NCBI RefSeq assembly: GCF_036588685.1
Contig: NC_086375.1
Coordinates: 43,865,270 to 43,929,269, forward strand
Direction of reading: 5' to 3'
DNA from: Mytilus trossulus
Taxonomy: Eukaryota; Mollusca; Bivalvia; Mytilida; Mytilidae
DNA length: 64,000 nt
Shown here: piece after piece, positions 22,428-32,815 of the stretch
Position numbering within the stretch: the first letter of the stretch is position 1
Layout of the letters: the number at the start of each line of letters is the position of its first letter
Made by a program: the position numbers and the translations under genes
The notes under the pieces: generated by a model
The model's input: only the letters and a program-made list of their open reading frames with translations
Database searches by the model: none
Told to the model about the DNA's origin: nothing

Positions 22428-23534
22428 CTAATATGTTTCAGGTACAACAGAATTTGATCGACACAAACAACAGTTATTACATCTCAGAAAATGAACACTT
22501 TTCTCTCTAAACGTTTTATCATAATATCCATAAATAACTGGGTTTACGATATTATTTAAGACGTTCATTTCTCGAATAACAGCCAAAAGTGAAAGCTCAG
22601 CGTCACTTTTACCTATCCAAAAGTTATCGCTTCCAAGTGACATAAAAAGAATTATAAACTGTGGAATATATGATAGGAAAAATGCAATGGCAACCATCAT
22701 AAACATGTACGAAAATGTGTGTGAAATGTTTTCTTTTTTCACTTCCTTTCGCTGCGGAAACGAATTTGAAGTGTCTTCATTGGGATGTCTAGAAACAGAC
22801 GGTAACTGGTCGGTTTCATGACTGGTTGTTCCTCTGGAAACAGCCGACTGATCCATCCTTTTCATTTTCATTCTAAAATGAATCTGCTTGTAAATTTTTC
22901 GACCAATCAAAATGTTCAGCAATAACAATCCGCCCATAATTACAAGGATAAAGACAGTTGCAAAAACGATAAACACAATGAACCCAGCATCTATACCATT
23001 TATATCAATGTCACATACAAAGCCAGTTACATTTAATTCTGAGTTGTAAACTTTAACTTCTTCATTGTAAGCGTTTAATGCAATCGAAGGAATGAGAGAA
23101 ATTCCTAACGTTAATCCTAGTGCCACTCTTTTCCAACACAAGTTCATCTGTTTTCCGAAAGGTCGACAGACCTTTAAATATCTATGTAAAGCTATAACAA
23201 ACAAGAGAATCATTGACGAGAAGGCAGTTATATTAATTGGAATCCAACATAATTTACACAACATTGATCCACGAAAGTTAACTGGAGTCATTTTTCGTGC
23301 AAACTCAAATGAACATCTAAACGTACAAGCCAAAAGATCTAACAATGCAAGCCATGGAATAAAATACCGATCGTCAACGTTCTGTTTCATTTTATACTTG
23401 TACACAATCATAACTAAAGTGTTGCCAAATAATCCAAGTAAAATATAAACTATTAGAAGTACGTCGTTGACGATATAAATTTGAATTTGTTCATCGTTCC
23501 ATTGTTCCAGTCTTTGTGCCTGTGATAAGTTCAT
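22428..23534 (-). CDS. Class A (rhodopsin-like) GPCR, tandem copy 3
   Basis: A 368-residue paralogue of copies 1 and 2. It has GN (TM1), LLDLLA (TM2), paired cysteines, HRY (TM3 end), SYIP (TM6), NPVIY (TM7), an NVT sequon in loop 2, an NLS sequon at the N terminus and a C-terminal PETY. The open frame continues upstream to 23579 (MFLIVFFFLF...), but I place the start at 23534 (MNLSQ). The extra 15 codons cross a TTCTGTTCAG|GAATCGAC acceptor that matches copies 1 and 2, so they are intron and the run of Phe codons is its pyrimidine tract. Third-loop residues (TTSHETDQLPSV region) are closer to copy 1 than to copy 2. Confidence 0.9.
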   Translation of the reverse strand: MNLSQAQRLEQWNDEQIQIYIVNDVLLIVYILLGLFGNTLVMIVYKYKMKQNVDDRYFIPWLALLDLLACTFRCSFEFARKMTPVNFRGSMLCKLCWIPINITAFSSMILLFVIALHRYLKVCRPFGKQMNLCWKRVALGLTLGISLIPSIALNAYNEEVKVYNSELNVTGFVCDIDINGIDAGFIVFIVFATVFILVIMGGLLLLNILIGRKIYKQIHFRMKMKRMDQSAVSRGTTSHETDQLPSVSRHPNEDTSNSFPQRKEVKKENISHTFSYMFMMVAIAFFLSYIPQFIILFMSLGSDNFWIGKSDAELSLLAVIREMNVLNNIVNPVIYGYYDKTFREKSVHFLRCNNCCLCRSNSVVPETY

Positions 23535-23542
23535 GTCGATTC

Positions 23543-24033
23543 CTGAACAGAATAGAAAAAAAAATACAATGAGAAACAATTAGTTCATGGCATCGCCTGA
23601 ATTGAAGCAAAGTTCTCCTGGATAGAAGCAAATTGTACAATGAGATACCACTATTTCATAGAGTCTTCTGAATAGAAGCCAGACTTACAATGAGAAATAT
23701 CAGATTTTATAATAACTAATAAAGATACAAAAATCGATTTTCATGTTTGCAGTATATACAAGGGATTACATTAAAGAGATAATCTTTTTTTTAATTTAAT
23801 TTTTAAACCATTACGAAGCATTGTATAATGAAAATATGAGATGAATTAATCCCTTACGTTCGGTTATAGTATCATATAAAATAATTATAATGGACATAGA
23901 CATCCAAGGAAAATATCTAAGAGAAAAAATTATGATAATGTTATTGCAATGAACAAAACATAATCAAATCAGAGAGAGTCAAATTGAAATGTTAACATGT
24001 TGCTATTAATATCAAAGGCATCAAATATGTACC
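23543..24033 (-). other. Copy 3 receptor: 5' UTR intron with a repeated acceptor segment
   Basis: Minus-strand CAACCGTACAG|GTACATA at 24033/24032 is the donor and TTCTGTTCAG at 23543 the acceptor closest to the ATG, a 490-nt intron. Between 23541 and 23690 the acceptor segment occurs three times in degenerate form (plus strand CTGAACAGAATAGAA, CCTGAATTGAAGC, TTCTGAATAGAAGC, with ACAATGAGA following). The middle copy gives a second usable acceptor, GCTTCAATTCAG, upstream of another ATG that is soon followed by a stop. Confidence 0.6.
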
Positions 24034-24754
24034 TGTACGGTTGTGGGAATTCTCAACTTGTGAATTTCTCTATCCAAAAAGCACCAAAAATAGTCTTCTG
24101 TTGTGATTTAAATCCAACTCTACCTATCAAACAAGCCAATTATGTATGTATATCTGTTATGTCTGATAAATATATATGTCTATTAAATTTCTCTAAGGAC
24201 TTGATTTGTGACATTTTATCATTCAAATACCAAAAGAAGCAATAAATGTGGATGGATGCTTTTAGATAGCATATTTCATGACTTTTTATTTCTTATCGTC
24301 GACTATTTCGTAATTATTATTATCTATATTGCTTTAACTTAAATCATTCATTCATTATATTAGAGAAATGATTTTTGTTGTTGATGAGAATTCTCTATGA
24401 TCAACCGAGGGTTTAATAATAGTTTGCTATTCGCTTTGCTAAATTCTTATCATTACATGGTTGTTTCTTCAAATATGCCACATATTACATTGAACTTAAA
24501 CAGAACAGTCAATAATATTTTTCACGAAATAATTATATATAAAAAAAGAAGATGTGGTATGATTGCCAAATATTCATATTTCACACTTCAGTTACCTCAT
24601 CGTCCAGTGTCAAGTGCACCATGCATGTGATACAATAACACGACATTAATAGTTTGTATAGAAGGTATACTGTATAATTTTCGTTGGAGGAATTGGACTA
24701 TAATTTGAAAATGATGGCATGACGTTGGATAAAAAAACACTTTGCATTTTAAGA
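24034..24754. other. Upstream flank of receptor copy 3
   Basis: The first 250 bp align loosely with the upstream flanks of copies 1 and 2 (AATCCAACTCTACCTATC, GACATTTTATCATTCAAATACC). The rest is AT-rich without recognised features; short frames at 23997-24245 and 24397-24630 are not supported. Confidence 0.45.
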
Positions 24755-25107
24755 ATTGAATGCTTCTTTTTGTAAATTTATTGGGGTGTAAAAGCGTTGA
24801 CCGAAGTACATTTTGTATGAAGCGCGGAAGCGCTTCATTCTAAAAATGTACGCACGGTCAACGCTTTTACAACCCTATAAAGTTACAAAAAGAAGCATTC
24901 AATACTTATAATTACATTGTTTAGCTAGAATTATAAAAACACGATTTTTATGAAGTTTTATTTAACTCACCTGTGCACTTTATTGTGGGACCTCGTGTCA
25001 TCATGAATGATAAATGTTATTGTCTGATGCAATTGCTCACGGAATAACATGTGATGTGCAATTAGCCAATCAGAATAACGTATTATAATGAAACTTACAT
25101 CTAATGT
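24755..25107. mobile_element. Foldback element, copy 1: 149-bp palindrome plus conserved tail
   Basis: 24755-24903 is one long hairpin. The left arm starts ATTGAATGCTTCTTTTTGTA and the right arm ends with its complement over 49 bp, with three mismatches. Pairing continues inward to a nested palindrome, ATGAAGCG-CGGAAG-CGCTTCAT (24818-24839). The adjoining 200 bp (CACCTGTGCACTTTATTGTG, GGAATAACATGTGATGTGCA, GCCAATCAGA) also recur with the palindrome at 40667-41010, so the mobile unit is longer than the hairpin. Confidence 0.8.
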
Positions 25108-28100
25108 AATTATTGAAATATATAATTTTCGGAGTGTTGTTTGTTAAGTTCTTCAACATATATAGACTGTGCGACACTTCACCTACACATTGCATTCTGA
25201 ATTATTGATAAGTCATATTTTGTTATGGTGAATGTCTTGTGATCTCCAGTTCCATTTTTTTATTGTTTTTAGTTTTGTTTTTGCTTTTTGTCTTTTTTCT
25301 CCTGGTATTTTTAAAGAATGACAATATCATTAAAATCTGACAAATATTGCATGACAATTTACATGTCTTCAAAAGTTGGTTGGTATCTGGTTTAAAATTA
25401 GTTTAGCATAAAGTGTTATCAATTCATGGATCTATACCAAAAAAGGAGTTAATAGAACAAATGATATTCCACTTTTAATTGTGGTTGAATAAAACCATGA
25501 AATAACTTGCCATGATCCTTAAAATGCGATACTTATGTTCATTTCATATTTATTTATTATATGCATTTACTCCTTTGTTAATGTTCATCATATTGTGATG
25601 TCCAAATATAAAATCAGAAATACGCATTGTCAAAGGTGTATGTATGATCAAGTGTTATTACTGGGACTACTATGAAATTACAAAACTGGTTATTCTTTCA
25701 AATATTCGGCTTTGAATGTTCCTTATGAAGGTAAATCCAGAAAAGCTGTTCGGACGAATGTTATTGGGTTTTTGATATATGATAAGATGACATCGTTGTG
25801 GCAATCTATTAATAACAAAAACATGGTACACGATGACACTGCTGCCATGTCATGAAAATGCTAAAACTGACACATCTCACTCAAATTTCAATTATTATAT
25901 AGTTTTTTTAGAACTTCATTTGAACAAAAAGGTCACTTTGGTTAGACAGGTAGAAAGGGGGACAATATTGACTAAAATTAAATATAATTGGCTCATTTGA
26001 TGCTGTTAGTTTCGTCGCAAAATATGTTTACTATTAATTCTGTTTCGTGCAAAGACGTTTTAAGGTCCATATTTATAGTAACTTACTTAACAGCAACTTG
26101 TCGAAATTATTTTTTTCATTTTTTTGTAGAATGAACAAAAGATTATCCTGTTGGGTCCTGTTTTTTTTTTTTTTTTTTTTTTTGCTTGAATCAACCCGTG
26201 TTTTCCACTCTGACTAGTAACACAGAGGTCCTGTGTTCGAATTCTTTTTAGTTATTTTCAGTTCTATTGTACATGATGTAAACCACTTCTTAAAATTTTA
26301 TTTTATTTATCAGCGTAGTAAATTTAATTTTGTTCAAAGAAAACAACGCTGAATACCAACTACTAAACAGGTCCTTACAGTACGTTCGTTAAGTTCTCTT
26401 TACCATGTTTACCACTTATGTTGTAAGTGTTTACTTCCTTATGAAACATGATGAGGGATTTATCTAAATAAATTTAACTAAAATCTCCGGAAATAATAAA
26501 GTACTGGAACGTTTACATATATGTACTCTCAGTAGTACAACATTTAACAAATAGCTTCAGTCATCCTTTATTTAAAATTCTTTGAATATAAAGAAAATGC
26601 ATGACGTTAAGCGCGATGTTCGTACATGTAAGTGTAACACAACGTCGCGAATATTTCGTAACGTTCAAACCAAAACTTCGACTGAAACTTTGGTTTTAAG
26701 CATGTGCGACATTCTTGTAAGACTCCGCAAAATCGACGGTGCGTTTTAACTTCTTATCGAAAATTGATGTACTTTAGATTTTTTTAAATTAAAATAAATA
26801 ACATTTTAAAAAATCATAAAATTCTACCATTATAAGAGCTCTGATAAGCAAACAATTGACGTAAATTTTAGTTGAGTTCGTTTTTACGTCAAAAAATAGA
26901 GGTGCGACAACCTTGTAGGACTTTGAAAAATCGCTCATAAATTACCTTATTTCATTTTTCAGGATATTTGTCTTTAAATTCATAAAATTAAGCAAATTAA
27001 CATTGATGTAGTAAATACAAATACTAACCTTTTTCCATTTTAGATAAATGTTTTTGAATCTCAAATATGGAATACCAATTTTTTTTCCCGTGGGACAGAT
27101 TTGCCCTTGTAGCATGGAACACTTTTATTTTTCTATGACGTCATCATAACGTCATAAAAATTGCTTAAAAAACTGAAGGAACCTTTTTGTTAAATAATGG
27201 ACAAAACTGTTTTTTTAAAATATTAAATAGTTTAGACGAAAATCACAGTTTAGTGGTTACAATAATTGAAATATGTTACGCGGGACAGCCTAAAAATAGC
27301 CGTTTTGTTAAACTGAAGCTTGTCCCATACAGCATAAAACATAGTTTCAACAATTTTTTTTTTTTCTTTTTTGTACAATAGCAATGAATATGATATCACA
27401 AAAAATTAAATATTTTGGACTTGCATCTATCCAACTACACCGATTTTCCAATGAGGTACAAACATCGCGCGTAACGTCAATGTATCATATAAACTCCTTC
27501 TTTTATGAATTTTGGGTCCTGGATGATCTTCAACTTTTCACTTTATTTGGCCTTTTTAACTTTTTTTTATTTGAGCATTTTGTTTGGCCAACACTTAATC
27601 AACAACCGTATTTGGTAATTGGTAATGCATCTTATAGTTTTGTTTTACGCATTTTCTTGTAATCTAAAGGTAAAGTAAATGAAAAGGCGGCAAGGTGGAG
27701 TTAATTTGCAGGTGACGATCATTTGAATGTCTAAGGGAACTTCATATATAAGAAACAAACTGAATAAAATTCTGAATCTTAATCGAAATTTCTTTACACA
27801 AAAAAGAAGCTGATAAACGTCCTTAGCATGCATCCTAGTCAGAGTATCTACGAAATTATGTGAATTTAAACAAATGGTTCATTCTATTTCAATATATTAT
27901 GGGCAATTGTTTTGATAAGCATTTGTTTTTATATTGTGTATATGATTATTTTATTTTGCTCATGTGCATAATAAGCTAAAGTGACTTAGTCTGAGGGGAA
28001 ATTAATTATGAAAACGATAAGTTTGCTCGATTCATACCAAGGGTAAAAATCACCATTAGTATCTCGTTAAATTGAGTGCAGCAATATTTTCTATGCCAAT

Positions 28101-28334
28101 TTTCTTTTATTATAATGGATTCAATTTTCCCTTGTGTAAATGGAAATTTGAAACATTTCAAATGTCTTTACTAAAGATTATTTGACAACAATTTGTCAGA
28201 TTATATTCAGTCGGAAACTGTATTGCAAAAACTCACAAAAAAATGAAACTAACAGAAATACTATGATTAGAAAAGGGGAAAAGGAGCTAGCAATGATATT
28301 TATTGTAAACTATATCTTATTAATAATAAACTGA
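25108..28334. other. Intergenic; partial duplication block and scattered repeat fragments
   Basis: 25670-26000 aligns weakly with 9890-10990 and 19380-20990 (ATTCGGCTTTGAATGTTCC, GGTAAATCCAGA.AAGCT, ACGATGACACTG, TCATGAAAATG). 26159-26183 is a T homopolymer of about 25. 27136-27143 is TGACGTCA, followed by a second CGTCATAA. 27505-27575 is an inverted TTTCGTCTACA-family fragment (TTATTTGGCCTTTTTAAC). Short frames at 27187-27833 have no support. Confidence 0.5.
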
Positions 28335-28783
28335 TTACTCATCACAAATACCAGGCTTAAATTTTGTATGTACGCAAGACGCGTGTTTCGTCTACAAAAG
28401 ACTCATCAGTGACGCTTGAACCAAAAAAAAAAATTTAAAACGCCAAATAAAGTTCGAAGTTGAAAAGTTTTGCGGACTAAAATTCCCAAAAGTGTTGCCA
28501 AATACAGCTGAGTTAATCTATTCCTGAGGTAGAAAAGTCTTAGTACTTTAAAACTTCAAAATTCTTGCAAACAGTTAACTTATAAATATGACCATATCAA
28601 TTTAATTCATGTCAGCACAGAAGTGTTGACTACTGGGAAGGTGATACCCTCGAGGAATTAAAACTCAATCAGCAGTGGCATCGACCCAGTGGTTGTAAAT
28701 AAACTCATTATAGATACCAGGATTAAATGTTGTACTAGAGTATTTACGCCAGACGCGCGTTTCGATTATGTAAAAGACACATC
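28335..28783 (+). repeat. Bivalve repeat, TTTCGTCTACA family, and start of a second copy
   Basis: GACGCGTGTTTCGTCTACAA, GACTCATCAGTGACGCTTG, AAGTGTTGACTACTGGG and AATCAGCAGTGGCATCGACC form one copy. AAATAAACTCATTATAGATACC begins another that ends near TTTACGCCAGACGCGCGTTT, right at the receptor fragment. Confidence 0.75.
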
Positions 28784-29146
28784 TTCATAACCTATATCGT
28801 ACTTGATATATTTGGTAACGCCATAGTATTAATAGTTTATAAATATAAAATAAAACAAAATGTTAAAGATCGGTATTTTACTCCATGGCTTGCACTGTTG
28901 GATCTGTTAGCTTGTACTTTTAGATCATCGTTCGAGAAAAATCAACCCTGTTAACTTTCGAGGAACATTGCTTTTCAAATTATGTTGGATTCCAGTAAAC
29001 ATTACTCCTGCAATTCTGTTGTTAGCTATAACATTTCACATGTCGTCCGTTCGGACAACAGATAACATTGACATGTAAAAGATTTGCACTTCGACTACGT
29101 ATTGGATTTTCTGTTCTTCCAACAATCACGCGATGGTATTGCAAAA
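28784..29146 (+). pseudogene. Broken GPCR copy in inverted orientation
   Basis: Read in successive frames, the plus strand encodes parts of the neighbouring receptors. 28793-28933 gives YIVLDIFGN, then KDRYFTPWLALLDLLACTF (TM1-TM2). After a loss of about 8 nt, a second frame gives INPVNFRG and LCWIPVNIT. After another small loss, TGTCGTCCGTTCGG onward gives CRPFGQQ and RLRIGFSVLPT (TM4). The HRY segment is missing, the TM3 cysteine reads Phe (FKLCW), and TM5-TM7 are absent. It is non-functional and lies opposite in strand to the three intact copies. The 3' break joins a retroelement at about 29141-29150; the 5' break joins a dispersed repeat. Confidence 0.85.
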
Positions 29147-30560
29147 GAGAGACGAAAGATACCAAAGGGACAGTCGAACTCATAAATCTAAAACAAACTG
29201 ACAACGCCATGGCTAAAACTGAAAAGACAAACAGACAAACAATAGTACACATGACACAACAAAGAAAACCAAAGAATAAACAACACGAACCCATCCAAAA
29301 ACTATGGGTGATGTAAAATAAATAAAATAAATAAATAAATAATCTTTATTTTAAGAGGATGATCCCATTAGTTAAAACTAATCTTCCTGAGAGTCCTCAA
29401 AATAATATAACATAGTTATAAATACAAACAGTATAATAAAGTTATATTATACACAATATACAATTGTATTGAAATAATAATGAAAATGCATATTAATTTG
29501 CACAATTGATGAAAAATTTGTAACATTTTGTTTTAAAAGATACAAGTGTATCACTCATTTTGATTTCATTTGGTAAACTGTTCCATATTTGAGAACCTGA
29601 ATATGTAAATGTTTTCTTTAAAAAAATTTAAAAAATGTCAGGTGCTCCTGAAGGGTAAGCAGATCCTGCTCCACGTGTGGCACCCGACGTGTTGCTTATG
29701 TGATATCAAATCCGGTAAATAGTCTAATTCGGTAGGTCACATTCATGAAAGGGAAGGAGATTGTAGTTACGACGTAAGGAACATATCCGATATCATTTGT
29801 GAAACGTTTATTCCATAACGGTCAACCAACTCGTAATGGCGTCCGTAAAATACACAAAGGGATGATTTCAACTTCACCAGTTGAAATTCTTGGTTTACTA
29901 GCTTTCTTGTGAGCAGCAACCCTCTATCAAGAAAATCATGATAGGAAATGCAAGCACGGGAATATCGTATCAATTGGGAGATATATACCCCGTGTTGCTG
30001 GAATGTTGCTACTTAGAAATTGAAAGTTCACAATTGGAAAGCTGAAATCATCTCTTTTGTCGTAAAGTTTTGTTTTCAACCGACCCTCATTGTCAATTTC
30101 TAGATGTAAGTCAAGATATAAAGCCGACTTAACTGTATCTGTAGTATCCTTTATCTCTAGTTCAATGGGATAGATGCGTTCCACATAGTCACCACATTTT
30201 GAATTATTTAGTGAAAGAACATCATCTATAAAGCGGAAAGTACAGTTAAAGGTTATTGCTAACTTCTTATCTTACTTCCTAAGAAGTTCCTGCATGAAGT
30301 CAGCCTCATAATAATAAAGAAATAAGTCGGCTAGTAGAGGGACACAGTTTGTTCCCAATTGGAATGCCGACAGTCTGTTGGAAAAACGCGTCCTCCGAAC
30401 GTAACAAAGATGTTGTCAATCAAAAAATCAAGAATCTTGATAATATCGGTTTCAGAGAATTTTTTGTTTGAATCAGCGTGATCCTTTACAAAGTAGGATG
30501 TATTTCTTCCTAAGACAAGATACTTGTATCTACGTTGGCCATTCTTTTTTATGATTCTGC
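29141..30560 (-). mobile_element. Penelope-like reverse-transcriptase remnant, interrupted
   Basis: On the minus strand the order is RT palm, RT C-terminal part and 3' tail. Visible pieces: a VGIP region near 30355-30372, an RT catalytic box reading FIDDV (30217-30231), VERIYPIELEIKDTTDT, TKLYDKRDDF and, in a second frame, SRACISYHDFLDRGLL and KLVNQEF. Single-base frameshifts near the palm box and between the two frames make it non-functional, and the 5' part is missing. Family assignment (Penelope-like, common in bivalves) is from memory. A LINE end was inserted into its 3' part (29316-29633), and its end abuts the broken receptor. A related tail is at 1150-1480. Confidence 0.75.
29316..29633 (-). 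mobile_element. Non-LTR retrotransposon (LINE) 3' end inserted in the older retroelement
   Basis: Minus-strand translation ending at the TAA at 29493-29495 reads TFTYSGSQIWNSLPNEIK then SFKTKCYKFF, the C-terminal end typical of jockey/CR1-like LINE polyproteins. A 3' UTR follows, with AATAAAGATT and a TTTATTTATTTATT tail (plus-strand 29316-29345). The host element reads GGGTGATGT on one side and ATGTCAGGTGC on the other, so ATGT may be a short target duplication. It differs from the LINE at 4837-5372. Confidence 0.75.
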
Positions 30561-31589
30561 AAGTGTAAAATAGAGAATTTGAATTATTTTTAAAATACTA
30601 ATCTAAATAAACGGTACTAGTTTTCAATACTTTATTTGGGCGAACAATTTATAGGCAGTTACATGGTAGGAAAAACAGCTTCATCAGAGAGTCAGAACAG
30701 TACACCCATATCAAAGCACCAGAACAGTGTGTCAATATCAGAGCAGAATTATAACAGGGAAAAGAGAGAAACATTGAAAGGAAATTGGTTAGTTTTCTCA
30801 CTATTTCTCCTACGTGTTTATGATGGTAGCGATTGCGTTTTTTCTGTCGTTTGTGTCAAAGTACATAATACTTGTTATGTCGGTTGGAAACGATAACTTT
30901 GGATAAACAAATGCAAAGGTGAACTTGCAATGTTAGTAGCAACTAGTGAGATAAACGTCATAAAATCCTGTCATATATGGGTATTATGACAAAATTTGTC
31001 GACAAAAAAAATTATGTTGCTTAAATGCAAATGTTTGTTTTATCACTGAAATAGAGTATTCCCGAAATAATTTCAATGAATACACAGAACCAACTATATA
31101 CAAGCGGGAAGGTCTAGTGAACAACTGGTAATCAGTTGTTCAAATGAGGCCTTAAAATATAGAAACATTAGTCATTTTTAAGTGCCAGTCAAAAATTCGT
31201 AGGAAGTACTCGTCAGATTACATGCTCATAATGTTGAATCTTAATCTTTTCAAAGTTTTGATTTCAATGTCTACCCTATATACCACTTTGCATTATAATC
31301 TCATAAGAAAAACTTCACACACCTAATTAAATGTTCATTTAAAAATTCAAAATGCGAATATATATGTTCAAACTCTTATAGGGAATGTATAAGTAACAAC
31401 AGACAAAAGAACCATGTCAGTTTTTACAAGATATCATTTTGTTCGCTATGGAGATTCAATATATTTCGTCAATGTTGTCGACATTCCAATGGAAATTAAC
31501 TGTGTACCACTTATTGTGGACCTGTGTCTGTATAATTACGACCTAAAGCGATTTGTCCTTCTAAACTGAATGTAAATAAAGCTAAAATT
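30561..31589. other. Intergenic, nothing firm
   Basis: An 86-residue frame at 30636-30896 begins near AACAGTACACCCATATC and has a repeated SESQNS/SKHQNS/SISEQN pattern from a short tandem similarity. It has no domain and may be part of the adjoining repeat. Nothing else recognised. Confidence 0.4.
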
Positions 31590-31925
31590 AGCAAAGAACG
31601 CTATCCTGTCCTGCGTCTTGTAATCAATATCTTTAACTGGAATCTTAATACAAAAATTTACTATAAAAGAGATGATTTTTCATGTACTATTGTTAAAATG
31701 TTGACGTTACTTTGTCGCTAGTATATGCACCCTGTATAACCCCGATACAGATAAAACCGGACGTTGACGCGTTCGAGTCGAGCACACCGTATAGCACTGA
31801 GTTCAGACAGTAAGGAATTCATACTTTTAAAGACAATCCAATATCTATTCTTCGTATATTTTGCGCCAATATATTCTTTGCCATAATACTCATTAGTTGC
31901 TAAAAGGTTTTTCAAAAATGTGACA
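31590..31925. mobile_element. Scrambled reverse-transcriptase-like fragments
   Basis: The plus strand at about 31620-31690 encodes NLNTKIYYKRDDF, like the TKLYDKRDDF box of the element at 29141-30560. At 31730-31785 the minus strand encodes ERVNVRFYLYRGYTG; an inverted near-copy on the plus strand at 35418-35470 encodes ERVNVRIHLYRGYTG. The pieces are degenerate and rearranged. Confidence 0.45.
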
Positions 31926-32575
31926 TTTTTTTATACAAACATCAAAAAACGCACGACGATATCAATGATAAAACGTGCTTGGTATTTTTAGACATTCAAA
32001 ACTTAATGTTTCTCGTACCTCATTGTTTTTAAAACATACATTTTTGAAAACTTCATAGTATAAATTAACAAACTTATAAAGATCGTTTGTTTATGTTGTA
32101 TCTAGAAACAAAAAAATACACGTTTTAAAATGTCTCTATTTTCATGTTGTGTACGCTTCGTTGTCATTTCACCTTTTTATACTGTACGCTTCGTTGACAA
32201 AATATTGCGTTTGTCAATGAATTTTGCATGTATTAGATTATGCTTTGATATGATTATAACCAATATGCATGTTTGAAAATAATAATTTACTATCATAACA
32301 TGCAGACAGCAACCCATAATGTCACTTGTATTGTCGAAAAACACTTGGAGGAAATTTTTACATTTGAAAAAATCCTCATGTATACAAAAGTGTGAATTGG
32401 TAGGAAAATACAATAACTCAACAGATGCAACTATGACAAAGCATACAGATTTCCGATTTCTAATTTCATAGCATATTTGAAAGTGTTTACCATACAACAG
32501 TCAATGTACGGTTAGGTGGTGGGTTGGGTGCCCGCTAACATGTTTGATCCCGCCATATTCTGTATGTGCCTGTCC
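31926..32575. other. Intergenic, nothing recognised
   Basis: AT-rich; the minus-strand 106-residue frame at 32177-32497 has no recognisable domain or splice context. Confidence 0.4.
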
Positions 32576-32815
32576 AAAGCCAGGAGCCTGTAATTCAGTG
32601 GTTGTATATATTTTTTTGTTCACACTTTTGTGCAAAAATTGAGCCGTAAGTTTTCTCGTATGCACTGACTACATTTGTTATTTCGGTGTGCTTAATAGCG
32701 GTGTGGGCTTTTTCATTGTTAAAGGCCGTACGGTGACCTATACAATGTAGGTGTTCATTTTTGTTTCGTTTGGTCTCTTGCAAAGAGCTGTTTCAATACC
32801 GCATCTTCTATTTGA
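32576..32815 (-). repeat. Bivalve repeat, AGATGTGG family, inverted
   Basis: GCCAGGAGCCTGTAATTCAG, GAGCCGTAAGTTTTCTCGTA, AGGCCGTACGGTGACCTAT and ACCGCATCTTCTATTTGATA match the family; the middle is decayed. Confidence 0.7.

Noticed and set aside
22428-23579. Longer N-terminus for receptor copy 3 (15 extra codons)
   Set aside because: The extension crosses the CAG acceptor conserved in the other copies; its Phe-rich start is the intron's pyrimidine tract.
26215-26255. tRNA or tRNA-derived SINE (GTAACACAGAGGTCCTGTGTTCGAATTC)
   Set aside because: A B-box-like GTTCGAATTC is present, but no A box, acceptor stem or anticodon arm could be folded around it.
27136-27160. CRE-type site TGACGTCA with a second half site
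   Set aside because: An 8-bp match without a neighbouring gene or conservation; expected by chance in 64 kb of sequence or as part of a repeat.
29068-29316. 82-residue frame as a gene
   Set aside because: Its first half is the TM4 part of the broken receptor, its second half is antisense retroelement tail.
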